The notes: generated by a model from the letters alone, not told the origin. Shown: positions 1-9,011, counted from the first letter of the stretch. The stretch: 47,730 nt of DNA from DASPOF01 sp035626155 (GCA_035626155.1 DASPOF010000105.1:1-47730); one strand, 5' to 3'. Translations and numbers: made by a program.

Positions 1-1398
1 GACGCTCATCACCGGAAAGCCCTGCTGAAAGATCCACGTGTCCATCATCGAGCGCACCGGCTGACGTGAGGTTTCCTGCAGCGCGTCCCACAGGTCCCCG
101 GTCTCGGTGTTGTCGTACTGATGTTGCTTGAGGTAAAGCGCGATTCCTTTGCGGAACTCCTCGGCGCCGAGGTACTGCTCGAGCATCCGCAGCACCGACG
201 CGCCCTTCTCGTAGGTCAGGATATCGAACATCGAGCGGCAGTCTTCAGGGCTCAACACCGTGTACTCGATCGAGCGGGTGCTCTTGAGCGCATCGATCGC
301 CATCGCCGCCGAGCGCGAAACGCCGAAGCTGTCCCAGCGCCGCCAAGCCGGTTTCCACGCGTCGACCGCGAGCATCTCCATGAAGGTGGCGAACGCCTCG
401 TTGAGCCAGATTCCGTTCCACCATCGCATCGTGACCAGATCGCCGAACCACATGTGCGCAAGCTCGTGCGCGACGACGTCGGCGATCCGCTCCAGTTCCT
501 GGCGCGATGCGGTCTTGTCGTCGGCCAGCAGAGCGGTTTCGCGGAATGTGACCGCGCCGAGGTTCTCCATCGCGCCCGCGGCGAAATCCGGAATCGCGAT
601 CAGGTCGAGCTTGTCGCCCGGATACTTGAGGCCGTAGTAGCTCGCGAAGAACTTGAGCGAGAAGACTCCGATCTGCCTCGCAAAGGGGGCGAGCCCGCTC
701 TTGCCCGCCACGTGGACGACCCGAAGCGGCGTGCCCGCATCGGCGGGCTCGGTCGCCTCAAAGGGGCCGACGATGAATGCGACCAGGTAGGTGGACATCG
801 GAATCGTCTCGCGGAAGACGACTTCCTTCTTGCCGCCCGCAAGCCGCCGCTCGCTCTCCTGCGCGCTGTTGGAGACCGCGGTCAGGCTCTCATCGATCAC
901 GAGCGCGACCTTGAAGCACGCCTTGAGTTCCGGCTCGTCCCAGCAGGGAAAGGCGCGGCGTGCGTCAGTCGATTCCATCTGCGTGGTCGCAAGCCGATGC
1001 GTGCGGCCCTGCTGGTCCTGATACTGGCTCCGGTAAAAGCCGTGCAGCTTGTCGTTCAAGATTCCGCTGAACGCGATCTTGAGCGTCCATTCGCCGTCAT
1101 CGAGCGGTTGGGGAAATTTGAGATGCGCCCGCTCGCGCGCCGGCTCCAGTTCCACGGTCGCGCCAAGCGAGCGGCCCGCGCGCTCGGCCGTCGCGGAGGC
1201 GATTTCCAACTCGAGCGCGTTGAGCACCACTTCGGCGGTCGCGCTCTTCACGCTGACCGCGATGCGCTCCTCGCCCTTGAAAGTGGAGGATTCAAGATCG
1301 GGCTCGAGGCGGATTTCGTAGCGGCTCGGGATGACGGTCTTCGGGAGCCGATATTCGTCGAGTTTTTCAGCTAGCGGCGCTCCTTGCTGGTCGCGCAT
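1..1398 (-). CDS. pepN: Aminopeptidase N, M1 family (5' part, runs off the window)
   Basis: Zinc metallo-aminopeptidase that removes N-terminal residues from peptides. The 466 residues present hold the N-terminal beta domain and most of the catalytic domain. The GAMEN exopeptidase motif lies near residue 273, the zinc motif HELAH (HExxH) near residue 308, and the third zinc ligand follows about 19 residues later in LNEAF. M1 enzymes are usually 850-900 residues, so roughly the C-terminal half lies beyond position 1. The ATG at 1398 is preceded by AGGGGA at a normal distance. It is the last gene of a minus-strand run with the GNAT gene about 100 bp upstream. The family call is firm; the exact subfamily is not settled. 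Confidence 0.95.
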   Translation of the reverse strand, partial: MRDQQGAPLAEKLDEYRLPKTVIPSRYEIRLEPDLESSTFKGEERIAVSVKSATAEVVLNALELEIASATAERAGRSLGATVELEPARERAHLKFPQPLDDGEWTLKIAFSGILNDKLHGFYRSQYQDQQGRTHRLATTQMESTDARRAFPCWDEPELKACFKVALVIDESLTAVSNSAQESERRLAGGKKEVVFRETIPMSTYLVAFIVGPFEATEPADAGTPLRVVHVAGKSGLAPFARQIGVFSLKFFASYYGLKYPGDKLDLIAIPDFAAGAMENLGAVTFRETALLADDKTASRQELERIADVVAHELAHMWFGDLVTMRWWNGIWLNEAFATFMEMLAVDAWKPAWRRWDSFGVSRSAAMAIDALKSTRSIEYTVLSPEDCRSMFDILTYEKGASVLRMLEQYLGAEEFRKGIALYLKQHQYDNTETGDLWDALQETSRQPVRSMMDTWIFQQGFPVMSV

Positions 1399-1499
1399 GG
1401 CATTTCCCCTCGTGTTCGGCGCAAAAACGCGATTGCCGGGGCGGAGATTTTTTCCGCAGACGGATAGAGTACGTCAACCGCGCCCGTTGCGCGAGCGAC

Positions 1500-2015
1500 T
1501 TATCGCATCGCGAGCCTCAACGGCCGCTCCATCCAGAGCACGTCCCAGTAGCGGCCGAACTTGCGCCCGTTCTGAGTGAAGATGCCCGCCTCGGTGAATC
1601 CGAAACGCCGATGAAGCGTGACCGATGCCTCGTTGGGCAACGTGATTCCGCCGACGATTCGATTGATATCCTCACCTTCGAGCGCCGCGAACAGCGTGCG
1701 GTACATCAACGTGCCGATGCCGCGGCCGGCCGCATCGGGAGCGCAATATATCGTCGCCTCGACAGTGGTGTCGTATGCGGCCTTGCTGCGAAATTGTCCG
1801 GTGCCGGCGTACCCGGTCACGCGCGAATCCTCCTCGGCGACGAACAACCGGTAGCGCCGCCCGTCGGAATGCTCGTCGAACCACGCCTCGCGCTCCTCCA
1901 CCGTAAACGGAGTGATGTCGAAAGTTATCGGCGTCGTTCGAACGTAATAGTTGTAGATCTCGGTGAGCCGCGCGAGGTCGCCGCGGGTCGCGGGACGAAT
2001 TACCGTCTCGGCCAT
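1500..2015 (-). CDS. GNAT N-acetyltransferase, phosphinothricin acetyltransferase-like
   Basis: A 171-residue acetyl-CoA-dependent N-acetyltransferase. The start MAETVIRPAT is followed by an acidic helix (LTEIYNYYV). The acetyl-CoA pyrophosphate loop is visible as AAGRGIG, and the C-terminus has the NEASVTLHRRFGF segment typical of the Pat/Bar/YncA branch. This branch acetylates phosphinothricin, methionine sulfoximine or related amines; the substrate here cannot be read from sequence. The frame is open upstream for 31 more codons, but the ATG at 2015 has GGAGG about 9 nt before it and matches the family start. It lies 58 bp downstream of hpnK on the same strand and may be co-transcribed, without an evident hopanoid role. 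Confidence 0.88.
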   Translation of the reverse strand: MAETVIRPATRGDLARLTEIYNYYVRTTPITFDITPFTVEEREAWFDEHSDGRRYRLFVAEEDSRVTGYAGTGQFRSKAAYDTTVEATIYCAPDAAGRGIGTLMYRTLFAALEGEDINRIVGGITLPNEASVTLHRRFGFTEAGIFTQNGRKFGRYWDVLWMERPLRLAMR

Positions 2016-2073
2016 CGATGTATCCTCCGGGCCTGAGCGCCCAGTGCCAGCAGAATCCCCGCGCGCCGGTGAT

Positions 2074-2934
2074 TCAAGAAGGAATCGCGCCGCGGGCAAG
2101 CTCGGCAAAGGTCGTGAGTTTCACGCCGCGCGCGGAGAGCGCATCGCGCACCCGCGTGCTCGTGAGAATCTCCACTTCGATTTGCGCGCCAGCCGGCGGC
2201 GGCGTCCCGCCGATATCGAGCGCGGGATGAAAGTACAGTTCGGTGACCCCCTCGCGGAGCCGATCGATCACGCCGAGCACGTAATCCTCGGACATGTGGC
2301 CGCTCTGATGGAGCCCGAAGAGCCGGTCGTTCGATTTGAGCCCGCGCGCGCGCATCAGCCGGCGCGTCCGCCGCGACAGCGTGCGGAAGATGACCGCCTC
2401 GACGAGCTTGCGCGACGCATTGTCGCGCGCAAGCCGCAGCGTTGCGGCTACCGGCTCGCGCGGAAGCCTCAGGCACGGCACCCTATATTCCGATGCGAGT
2501 TCGACGAGGATGGAGGCGATCGTGGGGTGGACGTGGAAATTGAGATGGCCGTCGATGTGATTGAGGTATCCGACCATCTTCAGATGGGTTTCGATTTGCG
2601 CGCGGATTTCGGCTGCGAGCCGGTCGCGAAGCCTGCGATCGAAGAACCATCGCATGCCCGCTATCACCGGGTTATTCGGGAACCTGCCCTGCGCATCGAC
2701 CGCGCCGCCCAGCTCGTCCGGGGCAAGCACGCTTTGGCCCCTGCACACGACGACGTGGAGGCCGACATCGAGCGCCGGATTCTCGCGCGCCGCCCGCGCC
2801 GCCTCATCGCGCGCCGCTCCGGCGACCATCAGGCTCGCGCTGGTGAGGATTCCCTCGCGATGGGCCCGCAGAATGCCCGCGTTGACTTCCGCCGAATGGC
2901 CGAAGTCGTCGCCATTGACGATGAGCGCCTTCAC
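2074..2934 (-). CDS. hpnK: YdjC-family deacetylase HpnK
   Basis: A 286-residue YdjC/ChbG-type carbohydrate deacetylase. In hopanoid producers HpnK deacetylates the N-acetylglucosamine that HpnI attaches to bacteriohopanetetrol. The metal-site motif NGDDFG is at residues 7-12, with further ligands or catalytic histidines at H60, HIDGH (126-130) and FHVHP (133-137). The start is GTG at 2934 with no obvious ribosome binding site; no better in-frame start is seen. It is divergent from hpnG with a 137-bp shared upstream region. No hpnI-type glycosyltransferase or hpnJ is in the window, so the substrate may come from genes elsewhere or differ. YdjC membership is clear; the HpnK name leans on the context. 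Confidence 0.87.
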   Translation of the reverse strand: MKALIVNGDDFGHSAEVNAGILRAHREGILTSASLMVAGAARDEAARAARENPALDVGLHVVVCRGQSVLAPDELGGAVDAQGRFPNNPVIAGMRWFFDRRLRDRLAAEIRAQIETHLKMVGYLNHIDGHLNFHVHPTIASILVELASEYRVPCLRLPREPVAATLRLARDNASRKLVEAVIFRTLSRRTRRLMRARGLKSNDRLFGLHQSGHMSEDYVLGVIDRLREGVTELYFHPALDIGGTPPPAGAQIEVEILTSTRVRDALSARGVKLTTFAELARGAIPS

Positions 2935-3071
2935 CGGGATATTGCGCAGCGTATCATCACGATTGCGCCGGGTGCGGGATTGACCGCGCCGGGTGCGCGC
3001 GCAATCTTGCTACCATCCGGTCTGCCGCTCAAGCAGCCGAAAGTTGGATTGCGCGGAGACGCCGCCCCGCT

Positions 3072-3842
3072 TTGATTCTCGTATTCTATGCCTTCGGATT
3101 GGAAGCCGCGCCGCTCAAGCGACGGCTCAAGAATCGGCAACCGCTGAAGCAGGCCGGCCTTCGCGGTGTCAGCGCAGAGATCGCCGGGAAAGAACTGACC
3201 CTCGTCGCAACCGGCATCGGCCATCGCCGCGCGCGGGAGGCGGCGCAGCGCGCCTTCGACGTCCTGCCGGCGCCCGAGATGGTGATTGCGACCGGCGTCG
3301 CCGGCGGGCTGACCCCCCGGCTCAAGCCCGGCGACATCGTGCTCGCGGACCGAATCCTGGCAAGCCTCGCGGAGGGCGCCGCCACCGACGACGACCTTTT
3401 GCTCGCCGCCGAGGACGTGCGCGAAATCGCACGCGCGCTTGGCGCCGCAGGATTGGGTTACGCGACCGGCGCCCTGCTCACGTCGCATCGAGCACTCGCG
3501 ACTGCGGATGAGAAACGGCTCGCCCACCAGCGGACCGGCGCGATCGCGGTCGAAATGGAGACCGCGGCCCTCGCATCGGAAGCAAGCCGCCGCGGACTGC
3601 CGTTCGCCTCCGTCCGCACGGTGCTGGATCCGGCAGGCGATCAACTGTTGATGGTCCCGCCGCCCCCGCCGGGCTCGGGGTGGGCCCGCCGGCGCATCGC
3701 CGCGGCCGGGCACGTCGTCCGCAATCCCGCAATGTTGCTCGATTTGCCGCGCATGGCGATCAACCTCTCGCGCGCGACGCGATCGATCGCCGATGCGCTC
3801 GAGGCAATCGCGCGGCACTCGAAATTTCCCCCGGATCGATAG
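3072..3842 (+). CDS. hpnG: Hopanoid-associated nucleoside phosphorylase HpnG
   Basis: A 256-residue member of the nucleoside phosphorylase (MTAN/PNP) fold. HpnG removes adenine from the adenosylhopane made by HpnH, giving phosphoribosyl- or ribosylhopane on the way to bacteriohopanetetrol. The purine/phosphate-site loop TGVAGGL is at residues 74-80 and the catalytic-site segment VEMETAAL begins at 160. The start appears to be TTG at 3072, giving MILVFYAFGLEA, a normal family N-terminus; the ribosome binding site is weak (GGAG about 13 nt upstream). It is divergent from hpnK and convergent with the long hopanoid operon, 42 bp from the end of the DUF422 gene. Confidence 0.9.
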   Translation: MILVFYAFGLEAAPLKRRLKNRQPLKQAGLRGVSAEIAGKELTLVATGIGHRRAREAAQRAFDVLPAPEMVIATGVAGGLTPRLKPGDIVLADRILASLAEGAATDDDLLLAAEDVREIARALGAAGLGYATGALLTSHRALATADEKRLAHQRTGAIAVEMETAALASEASRRGLPFASVRTVLDPAGDQLLMVPPPPPGSGWARRRIAAAGHVVRNPAMLLDLPRMAINLSRATRSIADALEAIARHSKFPPDR

Positions 3843-3856
3843 CGGCGCTCGCCGCT
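3841..3856. terminator. Possible bidirectional hairpin between convergent genes
   Basis: The sequence AGCGGC-GCTC-GCCGCT forms a 6-bp GC stem with a 4-nt loop, starting in the hpnG stop codon and lying in the 42-bp gap between the convergent hpnG and DUF422 genes. There is no T-run, so intrinsic termination is only suggested by position. Confidence 0.3.
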
Positions 3857-3884
3857 GCGTGCGCGCGCGCAGGCCTCGCTTGCG

Positions 3885-4784
3885 TCAGGCAGTGCGGCGG
3901 CGGGGCGGCGCGGGTTGCGGCTCGGCTTCTTCCCAGACCCCAAGCTCGCGCTCGTAGGGAAATTCCGCGAGATGGAGCGCAATCGCGGCGGAGTCGGCGC
4001 GCACGTCGGCACGAGTCAGAATATGAATCGCGAGCGCGGTGAAGGGCAGGAAGATGAACACGCTCGACCACGCGATTTCCGCCGCGCCGATTCTAAACAG
4101 CATCGTGATACCGAAGCATACGATCCCGGCGTACAACGCCGGGCCGAGCAACGCCCGCGACGGCATCGCCGGCGCGGCGCCCAGCGGTTTTCGCCCGCCG
4201 CGATTCAGCGCCGCGTCGAGGTATTGAAAGGCCGCGATCGTCACGACCGCAACGAAAAACCATCCGAGATAATTGCTGATCGGAACGCCGAAATGGGAGC
4301 CTCCAGCGTCGTAGCGGAAAATCCCGCCGAGAAACCACCGCTCTCCGAGCACGCTCAGCGGATCGACCACGATGTCGATCATCACCATGAACAGCGCCGC
4401 CAGCAGCCACACCCGCGGCGAGCGGCGCAGTTCCCAGGTGTCGAGCAGGCGCAAATCGGCGCCGCGCCGGTATATCGGCGCGCTCAGCAGCAGCGCGACG
4501 GTGTAACTGGCAAAGGCCAGAAACGTGAAGGAGAGCGAGTCCATGAACGGCACGCCGATGACCCAGATTTCGCGCGCGCGAGTCTTCTCGATGTAGTGAT
4601 AGAGGCCGAACGGAAAGCCGTTGTGCACCGACGACCATTCGCACACAAGCGCGATCGCGTAGGTCAGCACGGTGAACAGCAGCGTGGTGCGCACTCCGAA
4701 GTTCACGATCGAGATGAAGAGAAAACTCGCCAGAAAGATGAAAACGTAAGGGCGAAGCTCGATCGTGGAGATGAGAAGATGCAT
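3885..4784 (-). CDS. CruF/DUF422-type carotenoid biosynthesis membrane protein
   Basis: A polytopic membrane protein of 299 residues with about seven hydrophobic segments. It resembles the DUF422 family that includes CruF (carotenoid 1',2'-hydratase): the N-terminal 'CEWSSVHNGFPFG..YHY' region and an acidic 'MIDIVVDPL' helix are visible. It is the last gene of the hopanoid operon, directly after the hpnA stop. GTG at 4793 would abut that stop exactly, but ATG at 4784 has AGGTGG at a good distance and is preferred. Family members hydrate the end of acyclic or monocyclic carotenoids. Whether this one acts on a carotenoid, on squalene, or on a hopanoid side product is not known; no phytoene synthase beyond hpnC/D is seen here. 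Confidence 0.8.
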   Translation of the reverse strand: MHLLISTIELRPYVFIFLASFLFISIVNFGVRTTLLFTVLTYAIALVCEWSSVHNGFPFGLYHYIEKTRAREIWVIGVPFMDSLSFTFLAFASYTVALLLSAPIYRRGADLRLLDTWELRRSPRVWLLAALFMVMIDIVVDPLSVLGERWFLGGIFRYDAGGSHFGVPISNYLGWFFVAVVTIAAFQYLDAALNRGGRKPLGAAPAMPSRALLGPALYAGIVCFGITMLFRIGAAEIAWSSVFIFLPFTALAIHILTRADVRADSAAIALHLAEFPYERELGVWEEAEPQPAPPRRRTA

Positions 4785-4793
4785 CGCCGCCAC

Positions 4794-5801
4794 CTATGCC
4801 GCCGCCTTCGCCGCGCCCGACTTGCGGAAGAACTCGATCGCGCGGGAGAGCGCGCCATCGATGGGGCCGGGCTCGTAACCGAGTTCGTAGCGCGCCTTGG
4901 ATGAATCGAAAAACATCTTCTTGCGCGCCATCCTGACTTCGGTGAGGCTCGCCCGAGGCGCGCGATGGGTGACCGTACGCGCGACCGCCTCGGCGCCGAG
5001 CGCGAATCCGAACGCGACCGCGTAGGGAATCCGCACCCTCGGCGCGGGCAGCCCCGAAAGCGCCGCAAGCCGCTCGAACAATTCCCTGAGCGTCAGATTC
5101 TCGCCGCCCAGGATGTACTTCTCGCCGATTCGTCCGCGCTCGGCGGCGAGCAGATGCCCTCGCGCGACATCCTCGACATCGACCAGGTTCAATCCCGTGT
5201 CCACGTACGCAGGCATCCGGTGGTTCAGGAAGTCCACGATGATCCTTCCGGTTGGAGTGGGTTTGAAGTCGCATGCGCCGACCGGCGTGGACGGATTGAC
5301 GATCACGACGGGCACGCCCGAGCGCGCCGCCGCCTGCGCCGCCTGCTCCGCGAGATACTTCGATTGCTTGTAGGGCCCGGTCATGTCGGAGAATGCGACC
5401 GGCGTGTCCTCGCGACCGGGGCCGTCCTCTGGAATCCCGAGCGCACCAACGGTGCTGGTGTAAACGACTCGCGAGACGCTTGCGCGGCGCGCCGCCTCGA
5501 GCACGTTGCGAGTGCCCTCGACGTTGGCCGCGAACATCGGCGCCGGGTCGGTAACCCACAGCCGATAGTCGGCGGCGACGTGATAGATTTCATCGCAGGC
5601 CGCCGCGGCGCGTTCGACCGCGGCGCCATCGCGCACGTCGCCGCGCGCGAGTTCCACGTCGAGTCCCGCGAGCGCCGCGAGATCGGCGTTCTCGCGCACC
5701 AGGACCCGAACGCGATCGCCGCGCTTAAGCAGCGCGCGCACGACGTGGCATCCCACAAATCCGTTACCCCCGGTAACGAGCGCCTGCTTCGCCGCCATCA
5801 C
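4794..5801 (-). CDS. hpnA: Hopanoid-associated sugar epimerase HpnA
   Basis: A 335-residue extended short-chain dehydrogenase (NAD-dependent epimerase/dehydratase). The Rossmann motif TGGNGFVG is at residues 10-17, a catalytic serine/threonine lies in YTSTVGALG near 116, and YxxxK is Y144/K148. HpnA is a regular member of hopanoid clusters; its exact step is not firmly established, though a role with the side chain or sugar is assumed. Its start overlaps the hpnE stop as GTGATG (GTG 5801 or ATG 5798), and its stop abuts the DUF422 gene, so translation is probably coupled on both sides. Confidence 0.92.
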   Translation of the reverse strand: MMAAKQALVTGGNGFVGCHVVRALLKRGDRVRVLVRENADLAALAGLDVELARGDVRDGAAVERAAAACDEIYHVAADYRLWVTDPAPMFAANVEGTRNVLEAARRASVSRVVYTSTVGALGIPEDGPGREDTPVAFSDMTGPYKQSKYLAEQAAQAAARSGVPVVIVNPSTPVGACDFKPTPTGRIIVDFLNHRMPAYVDTGLNLVDVEDVARGHLLAAERGRIGEKYILGGENLTLRELFERLAALSGLPAPRVRIPYAVAFGFALGAEAVARTVTHRAPRASLTEVRMARKKMFFDSSKARYELGYEPGPIDGALSRAIEFFRKSGAAKAAA

Positions 5802-7168
5802 GCGGCTCCTGCCCGCGCGGCGACCGCGGCGGCAGCCGCGCGACCCGAGATGACCGCGCTCTCGATCGTCGCGGGCAGTCCGGTCTGTACCCAGTCGCCA
5901 GCCAGGAAAAAGTTTCTAAGCGGCGTTTGCGCGGGCGGACGAAGTTCAAAGGTCCGCGGCTCGGGCGACATCGTCGCCTGCTTCTCCTTGAGCACCAGCG
6001 CCTTGACGAGCTTCGCGTTGCGCGCGGCCGGAATCATCGCGCGCAGATCATCGATCACGATATCGAGCAGCTCCTCATTGGAGCGATCGACGAGTCCTCG
6101 CGCGCCGCTGATCACGAAGCTTAGGTACCCCGGATGGCGCTCGCCGTGGCGCTCGAAAATCCGCCGCTTGTTGAAAAGCCACTGAGTCGTAGTTGCGATG
6201 AATCCGACGAAGGCCGAGGCCGTCACCTCGCGGTCGAGCCAGGCGTGCACGCAGATGATGGGCGAATCGGCCAGCGCCGACAGGCGCGAGAAAAACGGGG
6301 CGGCGACCGCGCTTTCGGGCAGGAAGCGCAACATCTGCGCCGCCGGCACCGCGGAGATGAAATTGGCGGCCTCGAGGCGCCGCCCGTCGCGGAGCCTGAC
6401 CCGCGCGACCGCGCCGTCGGGGCCAAGCTCGAGCGCCTCGACGGTCGCGTGATCGGCGACGATGCCGCCGTGGCTCTCGATGAACGCGCGCGCGGGACCG
6501 CAATAGAGATCGCTCAGCCCGACACGCGGGTAGACGAAGGCGGAGTCGCGCCGGCGCGAGAAAAACGCTCGCTTGACCACCTCGGCCAGCAGCGCCGCCG
6601 ACGACACCTCGGGCGCGTCATTGAGCGTCGCGATCGCGAGCGGATACCAGAACGCGCGGCGCGCGTTTGGCCCCTGGCCGAGCAGGTCCATCAGATTCGC
6701 GATGGTGAGCCTTTCCAGGGTTGCGCGATCGCGCCGGCGCATCGCGAGCAGCCTGCTCCCGCCCGCCAGCGCGCGCAGCCGCTCGCGAACGCTCAGATGG
6801 CGGTAGCGGATCAGCGCCATAACCATGTGGAACGGACCGGGAAGATGCGCGGTCTTGAGCGCCGCCGATCGCCCCGGACCCGCGAGCATCTCGATCTCGA
6901 GATCGCGATGAAAAACCAGCTTGTCCCCCGATCCGATCTTGCCGAGAAAGTCGAGCGTCTCGCGGTAGCATCCCATGAGGGCGTGCTGGCCGTTGTCCAC
7001 GAAATCGCCGGTTTCCGGATCCTCGAAGGAGTAGGCGCGCCCGCCGAGAGCGGGCTTGCGCTCGAGCAGCGCGACGCGAAAGCCGCGCTCCGCAAGCGCG
7101 ACTGCGGCGCTCAGGCCGGCGAAGCCTCCGCCGATGATGGCGACGTCGCGCGCTTCGGCCATCGCCAC
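5798..7168 (-). CDS. hpnE: Hydroxysqualene dehydroxylase HpnE (squalene-associated FAD-dependent desaturase)
   Basis: A 456-residue flavoprotein of the amine oxidase/phytoene desaturase superfamily. HpnE reduces hydroxysqualene, made by HpnC, to squalene. The dinucleotide-binding motif GGGFAG is at residues 13-18, followed by ALGGRAYSF (40-48). The C-terminal FAD-binding segment 'FFLAGDWVQTGLPATIES' is intact. Start is GTG at 7168 or ATG at 7162, only 3 bp after the hpnD stop. It lies in the conserved hpnC-D-E order, supporting the three-enzyme route from FPP to squalene instead of a single squalene synthase. Confidence 0.94.
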   Translation of the reverse strand: MAMAEARDVAIIGGGFAGLSAAVALAERGFRVALLERKPALGGRAYSFEDPETGDFVDNGQHALMGCYRETLDFLGKIGSGDKLVFHRDLEIEMLAGPGRSAALKTAHLPGPFHMVMALIRYRHLSVRERLRALAGGSRLLAMRRRDRATLERLTIANLMDLLGQGPNARRAFWYPLAIATLNDAPEVSSAALLAEVVKRAFFSRRRDSAFVYPRVGLSDLYCGPARAFIESHGGIVADHATVEALELGPDGAVARVRLRDGRRLEAANFISAVPAAQMLRFLPESAVAAPFFSRLSALADSPIICVHAWLDREVTASAFVGFIATTTQWLFNKRRIFERHGERHPGYLSFVISGARGLVDRSNEELLDIVIDDLRAMIPAARNAKLVKALVLKEKQATMSPEPRTFELRPPAQTPLRNFFLAGDWVQTGLPATIESAVISGRAAAAAVAARAGAA

Positions 7169-7171
7169 GCC

Positions 7172-8089
7172 CTATCCGCGCAGCGCGCCGAGCCGCGTGG
7201 CCGCCCACGCGCGGCCGACCAGGTAGAGCTTGTATGGAACCGAGAGCGACAGGCGCCGGTCGAGCACGCGGTACTTCGAGTTCACAATCAAGTTGAGCAA
7301 GGAGCCATAGATAAGCCGCATCGCCTCCGCGGTCAGCAGCGTCGAGCGGTCCTCTGCGGGAAGCGCGCGCTCGGCGCGTTCGTAATACTCGCGGGCGCGG
7401 TTGGCCTCGAACTCCATCAAGCGGGCAAAATTGGGGCTGTACACGCCGCCGAGGATCTCCTCCTCGGTCACGCCGAAGCGGGAGAGATCTTCGAGCGGAA
7501 GGTAGATGCGGCCGCGCTCGGCGTCCTCTTTAACGTCGCGCAGGATGTTGGTGAGCTGAAAGGCGATGCCGAGGTCCTGAGCGTAGCGCTTGGCGGCCGG
7601 ATTGCTGTAGCCGAAAATCTCGATGCACATCAGGCCGACGGTCGATGCGACGCCATGGCAGTAGACCTTGAGCTCGTCGAAGGTGGCGTAGCGCTTGCGC
7701 ACGAGGTCCATCTCGACGCCGGTAATGAATTCATCGAAACACTCGCGCGGGATGTTGAACCGCCGCGCGGCATCGGCGAGCGCGCGCGATATCGCCCGGG
7801 TCGGCTTGCCGCCATAGACCTGATTGAGTTCCTCGCGCCAGCGCGCCAGCAATAGCGCGGGCTCGCGAATCGATCCCTCGTCGGCGATGTCATCGATGAA
7901 GCGGCAGAAGGCATACACCGCGTTGAGCGCGCGCCGGCGTTCGGTGGGCAGGAGCATGAAGGCGTAGTAGAAATTCGACGTAGCGGCGCGCGTGATCTCG
8001 GCGCAGCGCGCGTAATCCGCGTCGAGCTGCGAGCCGCTCAAGCTCCGGGCCCCGTTTCCGAGACGGTTGTCAGGCTTCAATTCGGCCAC
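7172..8089 (-). CDS. hpnD: Presqualene diphosphate synthase HpnD
   Basis: A 305-residue trans-isoprenyl diphosphate synthase-fold enzyme that condenses two farnesyl diphosphates to presqualene diphosphate. The first aspartate-rich motif is FIDDIADEG (D66, D67, D70) and the second is NILRDVKED (D185, D189). The N-terminal segment 'TRAATSNFYYAFMLLP' is typical of HpnD. The start is GTG at 8089 and overlaps the hpnC 3' end by 20 bp, indicating translational coupling. The neighbours hpnC and hpnE complete squalene formation. Confidence 0.94.
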   Translation of the reverse strand: MAELKPDNRLGNGARSLSGSQLDADYARCAEITRAATSNFYYAFMLLPTERRRALNAVYAFCRFIDDIADEGSIREPALLLARWREELNQVYGGKPTRAISRALADAARRFNIPRECFDEFITGVEMDLVRKRYATFDELKVYCHGVASTVGLMCIEIFGYSNPAAKRYAQDLGIAFQLTNILRDVKEDAERGRIYLPLEDLSRFGVTEEEILGGVYSPNFARLMEFEANRAREYYERAERALPAEDRSTLLTAEAMRLIYGSLLNLIVNSKYRVLDRRLSLSVPYKLYLVGRAWAATRLGALRG

Positions 8090-9011
8090 GGTATGCGTTC
8101 CATCCGAGTTTCAGGTAGTCGATTTTGCGAAGCTTCGGCCTTCGCCGGAACACATCGAAGCCGGCGCGCTCGATCGCGCGGAGAATCGCGAGGCCCCCGC
8201 CGGCGAACATCAGAATGTCGCGGCTGAGGCGCCGATCGACAATTCGGTGGAGCGCCGCGCCCTGGGCGAGCATCGCGCGCGCCACCGCGGTTTCGTGACG
8301 CATCAATTCGACGAACGCCGGCGTCGCGGCGCCGCGCGCCAGATCGCTGGCGGTCATTCCGAAGCGCTCGAGATCGGCCTGGGGGATATAGACCCTGCCC
8401 TTGGCGAAGTCGATCGCAACGTCCTGCCAGAAGTTTGCGAGCTGAAGGCCGCTGCACACCAGGTCGGAGAGCCGCTGGCGCTCCGCATCGCGATAGCCGA
8501 AGAGATAGAGCACGAGCCGGCCCACCGGGTTGGCCGAGTTGCGCGCGTAACCGAGCAGGTCGTCGAGGGTGGCAAACGGCGTGAAATTCACGTCGGAGCG
8601 AAAAGCGGCGAGCAGATTCGCGAACGGCTCGCGCGGGATATCGAACCGGCGCACAGTGTCGGCGAGCGCGACGAATACCGGATGGCGCGGGGCGCCGGCG
8701 TAAGCGAGATCGAGTTCGCGCTCCCAGGCATCGAGCTTGCCGAGGTCGCGCTCTTCGTCGGCGAAGTCGTCGGCGATGCGCGCGTAGGCGTAAATCGCAT
8801 ACATATGTGGCCGCATCGCGCGCGGCATCAGCCACGATGCGATCGTGAAGTTTTCGTAGTGCGAGCGGGCGATGCGCGCGCAGAACTCGTAGGCCGAGCG
8901 GAGCGCCGGGTCGTGGCTGGGATGGGCGCCGCCACGCGCAAGCGGCGCACTCGCCGCGCCGGCTGGGCCGCCCGCGTCTGCCCGCAGGCTTGCTATTGCG
9001 CCCTGCTTCAC
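8070..9011 (-). CDS. hpnC: Hydroxysqualene synthase HpnC
   Basis: A 313-residue squalene/phytoene synthase-family enzyme. HpnC converts presqualene diphosphate to hydroxysqualene. The first aspartate-rich motif is ARIADDFADEE (D81, D82, D85); the second region reads NFWQDVAIDFAKGR. The first 30 or so residues are low in conservation and alanine/glycine-rich. The GTG start at 9011 overlaps the dxr stop as GTGA. Gene order and the pair of related but distinct synthase genes (hpnC and hpnD) make the assignment firm. Confidence 0.92.
   Translation of the reverse strand: MKQGAIASLRADAGGPAGAASAPLARGGAHPSHDPALRSAYEFCARIARSHYENFTIASWLMPRAMRPHMYAIYAYARIADDFADEERDLGKLDAWERELDLAYAGAPRHPVFVALADTVRRFDIPREPFANLLAAFRSDVNFTPFATLDDLLGYARNSANPVGRLVLYLFGYRDAERQRLSDLVCSGLQLANFWQDVAIDFAKGRVYIPQADLERFGMTASDLARGAATPAFVELMRHETAVARAMLAQGAALHRIVDRRLSRDILMFAGGGLAILRAIERAGFDVFRRRPKLRKIDYLKLGWNAYRGRIEA

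Noticed and set aside
121..1374. Long plus-strand frame of 417 codons over the aminopeptidase gene
   Set aside because: Arginine-rich antisense shadow; the minus frame carries GAMEN and HExxH.
6134..7855. Plus-strand frame of 573 codons across hpnE and hpnD
   Set aside because: Shadow spanning two well-supported minus-strand genes.
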